From assembly GCA_000708835.1 (NCBI GenBank), contig DF237402.1:1-52263 (forward strand): DNA of 52,263 nt, written 5' to 3'. Of the stretch, positions 9,535-18,023 are shown in pieces. Below the pieces are notes generated by a model. The model did not search any database. It worked only from the letters and a program-made list of their open reading frames with translations, and had not been told where the DNA came from. The number at the start of each line of letters is the position of its first letter. Positions within the stretch are counted from its first letter, which is position 1. The position numbers were made by a program, and so were the translations under genes. The stretch is from Klebsormidium nitens. Lineage: Eukaryota > Streptophyta > Klebsormidiophyceae > Klebsormidiales > Klebsormidiaceae.

Positions 9535-10899
9535 ATGGCCCTCCATTGGAAGTTCAAATGGAAATCGGAGGCGGATGAGAAGACACAATTGAAAGCCCGT
9601 TGCCTGGATCTGGAACGGAAGCTCGCGCATGCTCAGATGACATTGGCGGTCGCACAAGAACAGGTCGCGGTGTCTGTCGGTTCCAAAGACGAATTCACGA
9701 AGCGGGTCGCTCAGCACATCAGGGTGCCGATGCACGGTATCATCCAGGTCTGCTCGTCGATCATTCAGGACCACGGGGTACTCGCCAGCACGTGCTCCAA
9801 GGTCGAGATCGTCTGCCTGACGAGCACCCAGGTGCTGAGCACTTTGAACGAGCTCCTGCAGATCAGTTCCACAGAGAACAGCAGAATGTGCACGGAAAAC
9901 GTCGCCTTCAACCCGCGGAAGCTGGTGGACGCGGTTCTCAAGCAGGTTGACCAGCAAGTCGAGAGCAAGAACGTACGAGTCGTCCAGCTGGTGGATGGGC
10001 GCACGCCCACCTCACTTGCTGGGGACATGTCCAGACTCCGGCAGGCTCTCGGGATCGTTCTCGAAGTGCTTCTGGATGCGGCACGGGACTCGGAGATGCT
10101 GGAAATCCGGGTGAAGCCGCTGCACGGCGACGATCCCCTCCTCGAGTCGATGATCTGCTCGAGCCGCTACATATCATGCCTCTACGAGCTGTGTCTGGCC
10201 CACCCAGCGGGAGAGGACAGTATCATGGTGAGGGTAGGGCGAGACCCTGACCGCGAAGACCCCCAGCTCATCGCCGTAGCCGGCAGGTTGGAGCTGATGG
10301 GCTGGCGGTTGATGCGCTCGGTCGACAGCAGGGCTTTTCAGATTATCGTCCACGTCAAGCGCGCTCTAGAGGGGAGCGGGGCCAGCCAGCGGTATAGCCT
10401 AAGTCGCGACGTGCTCCTCAAGGAACGCAAGCTGACCATCTTGCTCATGGAGGAGAATCCGATTTTCCGAAGCACGATCTGCCAGCAGCTTGGGCAGGAA
10501 GGGCACACCGTGGACGTCGTGCGCAACGAATCGGAGGTATGCAAGCTCGCTGAGGACGGTACGATACATTTGAACAGAGTACGGCTGCGTGCTGATCGAC
10601 ACTACCAGCGGGGCCAAGGACCTCCTCGACTGCATAAGGCAACGCGAAGACTGATGCGATGCAACAAGATGCCAGTGGTCCTGATGGTGGGTCACGGTTT
10701 CGAAGATTGGGAAGTGCGTTACAAGGAAGCGGGAATCGACACGTACCTCCTCAAGCCGTGCACGAGCGAAGTCCTCAAATCTCGCATAGGAGACGCCATC
10801 AGCGCCGCGACAGCCCTCGTCGACATCGAAGAATTGTCGGAGCAGAGTCTCTCGAACGAGAGCGTTCTGTCTCAGTCTGAGCTTCCACTGAAGCAGTAG
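9535..10899 (+). CDS. Degenerate hybrid histidine kinase with receiver domain
   Basis: The protein has the layout coiled coil, HisKA-like dimerisation helix, ATPase-like region, and C-terminal receiver. I place the start at ATG 9535 because an in-frame extension upstream to 9457 is MITE sequence. The H-box (about residues 60-66) reads QHIRVPMHGII, where active kinases have HEIRTPMNGII, so the phosphoacceptor His is replaced by Gln. The N-box of the ATPase is also not recognisable. The receiver begins LTILLMEENPIF and ends VLMVGHG...YLLKPC, retaining the Lys of the KP motif. Its middle is out of frame: from 10,577 to 10,651 the +1 frame gives EYGCVLIDTTSGAKDLLD with the expected phospho-Asp. 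Two compensating indels are likely. The gene overlaps the convergent WNK gene by 28 bp. Confidence 0.75.
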   Translation: MALHWKFKWKSEADEKTQLKARCLDLERKLAHAQMTLAVAQEQVAVSVGSKDEFTKRVAQHIRVPMHGIIQVCSSIIQDHGVLASTCSKVEIVCLTSTQVLSTLNELLQISSTENSRMCTENVAFNPRKLVDAVLKQVDQQVESKNVRVVQLVDGRTPTSLAGDMSRLRQALGIVLEVLLDAARDSEMLEIRVKPLHGDDPLLESMICSSRYISCLYELCLAHPAGEDSIMVRVGRDPDREDPQLIAVAGRLELMGWRLMRSVDSRAFQIIVHVKRALEGSGASQRYSLSRDVLLKERKLTILLMEENPIFRSTICQQLGQEGHTVDVVRNESEVCKLAEDGTIHLNRVRLRADRHYQRGQGPPRLHKATRRLMRCNKMPVVLMVGHGFEDWEVRYKEAGIDTYLLKPCTSEVLKSRIGDAISAATALVDIEELSEQSLSNESVLSQSELPLKQ

Positions 10900-11789
10900 C
10901 GCTCAATAGCGTTCTTAAAGAGTCCAAAATTAGTAGGGGCCCTGGCGACGTCGTCGACGACCTCGAAATCATCCTTGTCGGACATGAAAAAGGGGTAATT
11001 GAGAAGGTCTTGGATACAAGGGCGTTCGCTCTCGGGTTTGATGCAGTCGAGGATGAGGGACTTGAGATGCTTGTGCTTCACAAAGAGGAGTTCGTCGGGG
11101 GGCGTGAAATTCAGGATCTCCATGTAGAGTTGGCTGACCGTGCGAAAGCGCGTGTACGGCTTTCGGAGCGTGTACATCTTCAGCAAGGCCCTTCCAAAGG
11201 AATAGACGTCGGCCTTGTGGGTATACTTACCCTGAAGGCACTCGGGGCTCATGTATTCCGCCGTTCCCAGGACAGACAACGTTGTCCGTGACGAGCTCAG
11301 CACGGAGGCAAATTCTAGATCGCCCAATGCCACGTCGCCCGTGTAGTTGTTGACAAAGACGTTCGCACACTTCAGATCTCGGTGCGCAATGGGCATCGGC
11401 CTGTCGTGCAAGAAGCACAGGGCGTCGATGAGCTGCCGTCCCCACTTTCGGATGACGCTGATCTCCTGCTTGCCGTGCTTGCGGACGTACGCGTCGAGAG
11501 GAGAGCCATAGAGGTCGGTGATGATGATGAGATCCCGGCTGTTATCCACCCACGAACTCACCATCCGCACGATGTGGGGATGCGAAATCTCGGAAAGCAT
11601 CTGCACCTCACGGACAGCCCTCGAATTGGCTCCATAGCCAACCACCGCAGCGGGAACCTTGCACCACGCTACCTCGCAACCCTCCTGCCGGTCGAAGCCC
11701 TTGTACACCGTTTTCGAAGACCCGAAACCTATCGTCTCGTTGCTGCAAACGAACCGGCCCGTCAAGTCCTTCTTCAAGGCCTCCTGCAT
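10872..11789 (-). CDS. WNK-like protein kinase, copy 1
   Basis: This 305-residue kinase domain shows WNK features. The glycine loop GFGSSKTVYKGFD has Lys in strand 2, and the usual VAIK lysine is replaced (EVAWCKV), as in WNK (With-No-Lysine) kinases, which regulate ion transport and sense chloride and osmotic state. The catalytic loop is HRDLKCANVFV and the activation-loop end is TAEYMSPE. The metal-binding motif reads GDLEFA where WNKs have GDLGLA, so Gly is replaced by Glu, which may impair activity. The C-terminal lobe is complete and followed by about 30 residues. A second, more canonical WNK lies at 18,024-18,962. It is convergent with the histidine kinase and divergent from the methyltransferase 81 bp away. 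Confidence 0.88.
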   Translation of the reverse strand: MQEALKKDLTGRFVCSNETIGFGSSKTVYKGFDRQEGCEVAWCKVPAAVVGYGANSRAVREVQMLSEISHPHIVRMVSSWVDNSRDLIIITDLYGSPLDAYVRKHGKQEISVIRKWGRQLIDALCFLHDRPMPIAHRDLKCANVFVNNYTGDVALGDLEFASVLSSSRTTLSVLGTAEYMSPECLQGKYTHKADVYSFGRALLKMYTLRKPYTRFRTVSQLYMEILNFTPPDELLFVKHKHLKSLILDCIKPESERPCIQDLLNYPFFMSDKDDFEVVDDVARAPTNFGLFKNAIERYCFSGSSD

Positions 11790-11870
11790 GGTCGCTCGCT
11801 ACGGTGTTCCAGGAAAACTTGCGTGCGTCAAATACTCTCGTAAATATACGTATTCCTACCTAGGGTAGAG

Positions 11871-12873
11871 ATGCTGGCAGCGCTAGATGTGTTCTCCGGG
11901 ATAGGCGGGTTTGCGAGAGCTCTGCAGGGGATCGCGACGATCAAAAGGTTCTGCGACATCGACTCAGCTGCACGGGCGTGCTTGCAGAAGAACATGGACA
12001 AAGGACTTTTAGAGAAGGCCGAGATCGAGACCGACATTCGACACTTGAAGGGGTCAAAAGATATCGACCTGATTGCTGCGGGCATTCCGTGCCTCGGATT
12101 CTCGCCACTGGGCCTTGAGCAAGGGAGGCTTCGAGCACGTCCGGACGAAGGTATTCTACGAGCTCCTCAGGGTGATCGACGAGTGCGAACCGAAGCTTCT
12201 CTTCCTGGAAAACGTACCGAATATAGTCCTGCATGGCATGCACACGGTGGTCGACGAACTGCATGACAGACGGGGGTACGATCTCTCGTGGGTCGTTTTG
12301 CCCGCCTACGCAGTGGGCGCTCACCACACAGGCCTACGGTGGTTCTGTCTCGCGAGGAAGCCCGGCCTCGACCTGAGTTGGGAAGGGTTGCGCTTCGTGC
12401 CACACCGTTTCGACACCGAGGACGCGCCACCCAGGGTGATCGGCCAGGAAGATCCGGGATGGGTAGAGAGGGCGAAGAGGTGCTTTCTCTTGGGGAACAG
12501 CATCGTGCCTTGCGTGGCCCGCCTTGCCTTCTTCCTGCTGGCCAGTGGCTTCAGGCAGGGTGATATATCCGCTCCCACACTGGTCATGGGTGAGCCGAAT
12601 CCAGCCCTGTGCACGGTCGTCGACGAAACTCACCCCGGTTTCTACTTTCCAAAGTGGGGAGGGGTCGACTCGTGCAGTGTTTACAGCATCCCGATTATGC
12701 ACTTCAAGCGGCCAGAGTTGCAGCTTCGGCTGCTCCAGAAACCCAAGCTCGAAGTCCTACTCACTGACAAGGTTACCTCCCCGGTCATCTATTCTCGATT
12801 CATGCGACTGTGGAGCACCCCGAGGTCGGGCTGGATGCGTGGGCTCCAGCCGCGTCCTAACCGACAGAAGTAG
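11871..12873 (+). pseudogene. C5 cytosine DNA methyltransferase (frameshifted)
   Basis: A Dcm/Dnmt-type enzyme that would methylate cytosine at C5. Motif I DVFSGIGGF (S-adenosylmethionine site) starts at residue 6, motif IV is GIPCLGFS (catalytic Cys; the usual Gln after Cys is Leu), motif VI is LENV, motif VIII is GLRWFCLAR, and motif X is GNSIVP. Motifs I-IV lie in one frame up to about 12,115; from about 12,125 the next frame continues with GGFEHVRTKVFYELLRVIDE to TAG 12,873. The switch falls at an AAGGGAGG run. About 334 residues in total. A C-terminal extension of about 100 residues after motif X is unlike bacterial enzymes. Confidence 0.88.
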
Positions 12874-13068
12874 TCGTGACCTCCCGAACCAGGTGAAGTT
12901 TGAGGTAGGCACCCCAGACACAATTAGACATGGGCAGCTGAATCCCGATTCCAAGGGTTGAGATTGTACTGATGGGGTATCCCAAAGGATATACGTGCTT
13001 CAAGTAGGTTATTGCGTGGGCCTCGGGTGCGGCGAGAGGACTGCAATTCTTCTCCTCGCAATAGATCA

Positions 13069-13449
13069 ATGGAGGCAGTCTCCACATCCATCAACAAAGC
13101 CAAGAGGGTGTTGCAGGTCAACATCGCTCCCCGATGCATCAAAGAAACCGGGCCCACCAGCTTTGCGGCAAAGCTTCGGAACGTTGCAGACGAGGCAAAG
13201 AGCTCGAAGTCGGCTGGTAAGGTCGACAGGGTGGTAGTCATAGTGGACGGCACGGGCGCGAGCGAGTGCGGGTCGGCTGCACTGAAGGCTCTCGGCCAGC
13301 TGTTCAGCCTCGAGGACTGCAGCCTCTTGGACGTGGTCAGTACGATCCTCCTGATCAACGCGGACGAGACGTTGAAGGCTGCCTGAGCGATCGCCAAGCT
13401 GGTCGAGCCGGCCAAGAAGTACGCCTCGCTCGGTCGGGTGCTCGAATGA
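13069..13449 (+). pseudogene. Small unknown viral protein with in-frame TGA
   Basis: The frame from ATG 13,069 gives 105 residues (an N-terminal Lys/Ala-rich helix, then a hydrophobic RVVVIVDGTGAS strand-turn) and meets TGA at 13,384-13,386. The same frame then continues with AIAKLVEPAKKYASLGRVLE to TGA 13,447-13,449. The continuation is as protein-like as the part before it, suggesting one nonsense change in a gene of about 126 residues. No family recognised. It sits between the methyltransferase and the convergent RING gene. Confidence 0.5.
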
Positions 13450-13467
13450 GCCTATACTCGAGTGAGC

Positions 13468-13929
13468 CTACCAGAAGGGCATCAAAGTCCAGAAGAATGA
13501 TGGTGCTGTAGAGATCTCCTCTGTTTCGTCCCAGTTGAAGCTGGGTGACTGAAGCGACTCGACGAGTTCAAAAATGGCGTCCTCCTCCGTCCAATCCATT
13601 GGCAGACCCCGGTCGTCATACACTCGACCGTCCGGTGGTGCAGTGGATGTGGAGGAGATCTCCCGTTCGCTCGGGACAGCCCTGCATATTGGGCAATCTC
13701 GTTTCTTTTTCAGCCACTCTAGGATGCACGACCGGCAGAAGGCGTGCGAACAGCCCAGCATGAAGCGGTCCGGGACCTGAATCGCCACGAAGCATATGGG
13801 GCAGGTCTCTTCCTCGGGACCAGCCTCGGCGATCACGGGCTCGTTCGGCCTGTGATGTCTGCAATAGGTAAAGCCTCCTGCATGGTTTCGGCATGCTGTT
13901 CCTTGTTTCGTGAGGCCCTTGCATAGCAT
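13468..13929 (-). CDS. RING-finger protein with N-terminal CxC-type motif
   Basis: This 153-residue protein has a RING finger at about residues 43-83: CPICFVAIQVPDRFMLGC, then SHAFCRSCILEW and DCPICR. It gives the C-x2-C ... C-x-H-x2-C-x2-C ... C-x2-C cross-brace typical of E3 ubiquitin ligases. Ahead of it is a short CKGLTKQGTACRNHAGGF...YCRHH element, a small Cys/His motif common in giant-virus proteins. The C-terminus is acidic with a Trp-rich end. It probably directs ubiquitin conjugation in the infected cell. It is divergent from the next plus-strand gene, with about 96 bp between starts. Confidence 0.88.
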   Translation of the reverse strand: MLCKGLTKQGTACRNHAGGFTYCRHHRPNEPVIAEAGPEEETCPICFVAIQVPDRFMLGCSHAFCRSCILEWLKKKRDCPICRAVPSEREISSTSTAPPDGRVYDDRGLPMDWTEEDAIFELVESLQSPSFNWDETEEISTAPSFFWTLMPFW

Positions 13930-14025
13930 CTTTCATTATGTTTGTACGAGCAATTTTTGTGGCAGACATCTCTCGCACGAGATGTCTCGCAGCTCACTTT
14001 TTTTGTGGTCTTATCTCAGATCGAG

Positions 14026-14274
14026 ATGACGTTGCCCGGCATGAGTGACAGCAGGAGTTTTGGATTGTCACCCTTCCTGCCTCCCAGCGAGACGAATTGG
14101 AGGATCATGCGTGCATTTCAAGCAGGAGACGGAGCAATCTATCGAGAGCACATCAACCGCGATGGCTATGTCATCATCGAGTGGTCGAGATTCGAAAACA
14201 TTTCCAACCGGGACACCCTCTCCCAATGTATCGCAAAGGATGCCGGACCCTTCCTGCGCCCCTTCATGTCGTAA
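14026..14274 (+). CDS. Small hypothetical protein (82 residues)
   Basis: Begins at ATG 14,026 (MTLPGMSDSR); an in-frame extension to 13,942 is less likely because it would overlap the divergent promoter. A compact fold is suggested by GYVIIEWSRFENI and DAGPFLRPFM. No motif recognised. It lies between the RING and TFIIB genes. Confidence 0.45.
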   Translation: MTLPGMSDSRSFGLSPFLPPSETNWRIMRAFQAGDGAIYREHINRDGYVIIEWSRFENISNRDTLSQCIAKDAGPFLRPFMS

Positions 14275-14390
14275 GCGTGGCACTTTTGACGACCGGCGGC
14301 CAGCGCCGGCCATCCGTTAGTCTTGCGCTGCCAGCTTAACATTGGTACTTAAGGGTAAGAGTCGACAGAAACGTCATAACCATAACCACG

Positions 14391-15299
14391 ATGGCGAGCT
14401 GCAAGGACTGCGACGGCGGGCTAGCGGTGGACGTGCAGAGCGGCGAGCTGGCGTGCACGGAGTGCGGACTCGTACAGAGTGCGAAGCTGACGGTGGTGGA
14501 GTGCGGTCACCGCGACTTCTTCCACGAGGGAGGGCCCCTGGATGAACAGAGCGCCGCCGTGTCCTGGCTCTCCAGTGCGAGTGGGAACCTACCAGCGCTC
14601 TGCCAGCAGACGACCTCGACTGCACTCGACCGGGATCCCAGGGTCGGGCCGGAGCGCCGCAAGGCCGGAAGGAAGGTGTTAGAGGAGTTTGCACACGTCG
14701 AGAGAGTGGTCGAGCTCCTGGGCCTTCCGTCAGTCGTGGCGAGCACGGCGCATTCGTATCTGACCACGTGCCTTTCGAAAAGGTTCGAGCGGGGCAACAC
14801 AAGACAGGGGACGGTGATTGCATGCATCTTTCATGCCTGCCGTTCGCACGGTGCCCCCCGCACTGCTCGCGAGCTCTCCGCAGTGTCCGGAGTGCCCTCG
14901 AGCAACATCAAGCAGGCCTGCAAACGAACGTCCCTCTTCGTGGCGTCCCACTCTTCAACCGAAGGCCCAAAGGACATGAGGCCAGAGGACCTTCTCGCAC
15001 GCTGCTGTGCTGCGATCATGGACCGGAAGGATCAGAAAGAGGCCAGGAAGCTTCTCCTGGCCTGCAGACAGCGGTGCGCGGTCAGAGAGCGCCTGACTGT
15101 GCTTCAGGGCAAAACACCATCGACCGTAGCAGCCGTCATCATCTGGAAGGTGGCTCAGGAGCAGAGGCTTAGTGTCAGCAGGAAAGAGATAAGCATGGGC
15201 TGTGGCATAACCGTAGGAACCTTGGTGAAGGCAGAGCATGACTATGATGGGCAGGCAAAAGAGGTGAAGAGTTCACTGACGCTCGACCTCAATCTGTGA
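14391..15299 (+). CDS. Transcription initiation factor TFIIB-like
   Basis: This 302-residue protein begins with a zinc ribbon (C-x2-C near residue 4, ACTECG near residue 22), followed by a linker and two cyclin-like repeats (about 95-195 and 200-290), the TFIIB arrangement. It would bridge TBP on promoter DNA and RNA polymerase. The helices TARELSAVSGVPSSNIKQACK and SRKEISMGCGITVGTLVK correspond to the DNA-contacting end of each repeat. Giant viruses with cytoplasmic transcription commonly encode TFIIB, and TBP and TFIIS occur nearby here. Upstream is CTTAAG at 14,348. The gene looks intact. Confidence 0.88.
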   Translation: MASCKDCDGGLAVDVQSGELACTECGLVQSAKLTVVECGHRDFFHEGGPLDEQSAAVSWLSSASGNLPALCQQTTSTALDRDPRVGPERRKAGRKVLEEFAHVERVVELLGLPSVVASTAHSYLTTCLSKRFERGNTRQGTVIACIFHACRSHGAPRTARELSAVSGVPSSNIKQACKRTSLFVASHSSTEGPKDMRPEDLLARCCAAIMDRKDQKEARKLLLACRQRCAVRERLTVLQGKTPSTVAAVIIWKVAQEQRLSVSRKEISMGCGITVGTLVKAEHDYDGQAKEVKSSLTLDLNL

Positions 15300-15346
15300 C
15301 ACGGTCATTGAAAATAAAATGCACATGTTACATTACATCGTCGCGC

Positions 15347-15808
15347 ATGGATAACCACCAAATACTGTTGCTCGCGGCAGGATGCGTTCTGCTCTACTTC
15401 ATATGGTCGAATTGCTCAGAGGGATTCATTGATGAAGGCTTTAGATCAGCAAAGAGGGAGGTGAAACAGGCAGCAGGGGATGTCGAGCGTGTTGCCGGCA
15501 AGGCGGCCAGAGGGGTCGGTAAGGCAGGCAAAAGGGGCGCTAAAGGGGTAGGCAAGGTGGCCGGCAAGGTGGTGGGAGGGCATAAAAAGCGGGGTGACAT
15601 GACCGGATTGACATTCGTGTGTAAGGCTGTGGACTTTGGTAACATGGGAGGAGGGATGCGCGCGGGTGCGATGATTGGGCCGATGGCCCCCGGGCAGAAA
15701 GGCAAGGGAGGCGCAGGTAAAAATCGTAAAGGGCCCCGAAATAACCCGACTAAGGGGATGGTAGCCGAGCGAGGCTTAAAGCCTTCTAAGCGAAGGGGTA
15801 CGCGTTAA
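15347..15808 (+). CDS. Single-pass membrane protein with basic Gly/Lys/Ala repeat tail
   Basis: From ATG 15,347, an N-terminal helix (ILLLAAGCVLLYFIWS) is followed by a tail with a pseudo-repeat of AGK/GKAA/GVGK (about residues 35-80), very rich in Lys and Gly, and a second basic region ending PSKRRGTR. It resembles the small anchored virion proteins of large DNA viruses, whose basic tails may contact DNA, but the family is not identified. An A/T-rich AAAATAAAATG lies about 36 bp before the start. Confidence 0.6.
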   Translation: MDNHQILLLAAGCVLLYFIWSNCSEGFIDEGFRSAKREVKQAAGDVERVAGKAARGVGKAGKRGAKGVGKVAGKVVGGHKKRGDMTGLTFVCKAVDFGNMGGGMRAGAMIGPMAPGQKGKGGAGKNRKGPRNNPTKGMVAERGLKPSKRRGTR

Positions 15809-15849
15809 AGCGTTCCATTTCCTCTCACGATGGCCCTGAATAAGTCCTT

Positions 15850-16845
15850 TCAAATCCAACTGCTCAGGTCCTTGCAGTGGCCGGTACTACAGAAGCCGTA
15901 TCTAATGGTACCCTCCTTATACACGACATTGACGACTGGCACGTGAATGTCGCTATCGATTGCCCCATGCACGTACGTGGCCTTGGGTGTTGTCTGGATG
16001 CGAACCTCCGTCGTCTCGACCGGGAAGAGCTCCCGCCCCTTGTACATAATTGCCATCGTGGCCTTTCCCTCGAAATCCGGGAAGCCTTCGGCGGTCAGCT
16101 CGGCAAGAACACCGCCCTTGATCAGCGTGTGCCCCTCCTCCGACGCCTGCTCTGGCTTGCCAAAAGGGAGCAGGGTGAGGCTTGCCTCTCCGAAGCAGAA
16201 GCGGATCTCGAGACCCCGGGCAGCCTCGTCTGCTAGAGCCGTCACGAAAGCCGGGAACGGCTGGCCATAGTGGAGAGGCAGAAAAGCGATGTCCACGAAC
16301 GCGTCGTGAGCGGGGCGGTCGAAGTCAGCCAGTGCATTGCAGGCCGTGTGAAGCTCCCTCGCGATGCGTTCGAAGGAACGCCACACCTCAGCCAGCTTAG
16401 TCGCCCGACGCACGAGGTTGTCTCCGGTGTGCATACTATCCCCCAGCGGGCTGTCTCCATAGATCTCCTCGGCGCAGTAACCCAGGTTGTAGAGGTCTTG
16501 CACCTTGTCTACAAACTTGGTCCTTGTCTCGGATGCTGCCACAGTATGGGTGGCCGCAAGAACGCGCACCCATCCGTATACCTGTGCCACGTCTGCCATC
16601 AGGCTGGCAATCTCGTCACTATCATGAGCTTCCCTGAGCTTGGAGACTCGCCGCAGCGCCCAGGAAAAGTAGCGGAGGGCGTTCCCGAGGTCGCCAGCAT
16701 GATCACCTTTGCTGCCCAGCCGTTCAAAGCAGCTGTCCATTTCCAGGTCGAATGAAGCCGCCCCGCGGAGCAGCTCGAGAACTCGCATGGCTGCCATTCC
16801 TCGGTCGAAGGATGTCGGTTTGGGAGGTTTCTGAGAATGAAGCAT
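15850..16845 (-). CDS. Hypothetical protein (331 residues)
   Basis: Intact frame. The first 200 residues are helical (repeated LxxAxxxxxR patterns, e.g. LGNALRYFSWALRRVSKLREAH); the last 120 are strand-rich with KATYVHGAIDSDIHVPVVNV and end FCSTGHCKDLSSWI. No known motif. It is convergent with the basic membrane protein gene 42 bp away and is followed on the other strand by the mRNA triphosphatase. Probably a viral structural or assembly protein, but this is a guess from context. Confidence 0.6.
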   Translation of the reverse strand: MLHSQKPPKPTSFDRGMAAMRVLELLRGAASFDLEMDSCFERLGSKGDHAGDLGNALRYFSWALRRVSKLREAHDSDEIASLMADVAQVYGWVRVLAATHTVAASETRTKFVDKVQDLYNLGYCAEEIYGDSPLGDSMHTGDNLVRRATKLAEVWRSFERIARELHTACNALADFDRPAHDAFVDIAFLPLHYGQPFPAFVTALADEAARGLEIRFCFGEASLTLLPFGKPEQASEEGHTLIKGGVLAELTAEGFPDFEGKATMAIMYKGRELFPVETTEVRIQTTPKATYVHGAIDSDIHVPVVNVVYKEGTIRYGFCSTGHCKDLSSWI

Positions 16846-17167
16846 TTTGAAATGGACCCTGTCAAAGGGCTCACCTCACATGCGCCATCCTCTGCCACAC
16901 CCCAGCAGCAAAGCTTGCCACCTCACAAAGAGCAGCAAGAGTCTAGCAGGACATTCGTTGCCAAGGCATGCAAGAGGGCGCCACCCATGATTGGCTTAGG
17001 GGCTGCGGTGAGGGTTCATTTACAAAGTCCGATGCAAGCGCCCGACTTCCTCCTGGAGCCGCTCCTCCCCGGCGACATCTACCAAACAGGACGCAGCCAG
17101 ATCAGGATCTGCAGGGCAGCGGGAGGGTTTTTCACGCTCGATCGGGAGAGTGTTCGGGCGGAGACGT
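16846..17167. other. Divergent intergenic region with a doubtful small reading frame
   Basis: This lies between the minus-strand hypothetical gene and the triphosphatase ATG. A plus frame from 16,837 contains the protein-like stretch DFLLEPLLPGDIYQTGRSQ but then continues as an out-of-frame shadow of the triphosphatase gene. It may be a small gene of 60-100 codons or an N-terminal remnant; I cannot decide. Confidence 0.3.
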
Positions 17168-17995
17168 ATGGAGGACTACGACATGCCGCAGAACCAGGAG
17201 GGGAGGGACGTGGGAACGACGGAGACTGTCTACGGGGAGTGGACGAGGAAGTTGCACGGCTGGAGGCGCAACCAGCCACTACCAGAGTACGCAGGTCTGC
17301 TAGACAAGATGACAGAGTACTTCAAGCGCCACGCGTTCGCTCCAAACAACGAGCTGGAGGTGCGGCTGGGAAAAGTGCACGAGAAACCAAGGCGCTTCGA
17401 ACCGGGGGTGTCCGCGAACATGTTTCACAAGATCCTGGAGGGCCTCCGGAGCTATCAATCCTGGGAGGACGAGACGGTGACGAGACACACTGACTACCTC
17501 ACCGGCGAGAGGCGGCTGCGTGTTTACGAGGACCCGGGGATGCCACCTGAGCTAGTCGCCAAACGGTCTCTGGTCTCCTTGGATGTCGTCTCGATGGGGT
17601 CTCCGTTCGATTTCCGCTTCTCAATCGCAAAAGAGAAGGTCGTAGAGGCGACGGAGCAGGACATAACCAGCATCACGGCAAACGCCAAGCATATCCGGCA
17701 CAAGGAGCGCATGACCTTCGCCTACAAGGCATGGCTCTTTGACCTGACCATAGTGCGAAGCCAGAGTGGGGCCTCTTCGGTGCCGACAGACGACTGCTTC
17801 GACGACACGTCCGAGGAGAGGAACGGAGGGCGGGTCTACGAGGTGGAGATCGAGCTCCGAAATCTCGCGACCAAGGTCAAAAAGACGGCTTTCAACGCGA
17901 TGAGGCTCGCAGACTCCACCCTGATAAAGCTCTTTGATCTGATGAACTTTGTCGAAGAGGTGGATGTGGAAAAGCTCTCATTCCAACCTAGCTGA
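17168..17995 (+). CDS. mRNA 5'-triphosphatase (tunnel metalloenzyme family)
   Basis: First enzyme of mRNA capping: removes the gamma phosphate from nascent RNA. Start ATG 17,168 (MEDYDMPQN). Tunnel-fold motifs are present: NELEVRLG (metal-binding Glu pair, about residue 60), KRSLVSLDVVSMG and FDFRFSIAKEK, RHKERMTFAYKAWLFDLTIV, and the second Glu-rich strand VYEVEIELR. These match the yeast Cet1 and chlorovirus A449R class. About 275 residues, slightly longer than the chlorovirus enzyme. No guanylyltransferase is visible in the window, so capping here is split between genes. Intact. Confidence 0.85.
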   Translation: MEDYDMPQNQEGRDVGTTETVYGEWTRKLHGWRRNQPLPEYAGLLDKMTEYFKRHAFAPNNELEVRLGKVHEKPRRFEPGVSANMFHKILEGLRSYQSWEDETVTRHTDYLTGERRLRVYEDPGMPPELVAKRSLVSLDVVSMGSPFDFRFSIAKEKVVEATEQDITSITANAKHIRHKERMTFAYKAWLFDLTIVRSQSGASSVPTDDCFDDTSEERNGGRVYEVEIELRNLATKVKKTAFNAMRLADSTLIKLFDLMNFVEEVDVEKLSFQPS

Positions 17996-18023
17996 AAGTA
18001 AATCAGGCAAATAGCAGGGGTCT

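Noticed and set aside
16837-17493. 218-codon plus-strand frame before and over the triphosphatase
   Set aside because: Its second half is an out-of-frame shadow of the triphosphatase; only the first part could be real and it has no motif.
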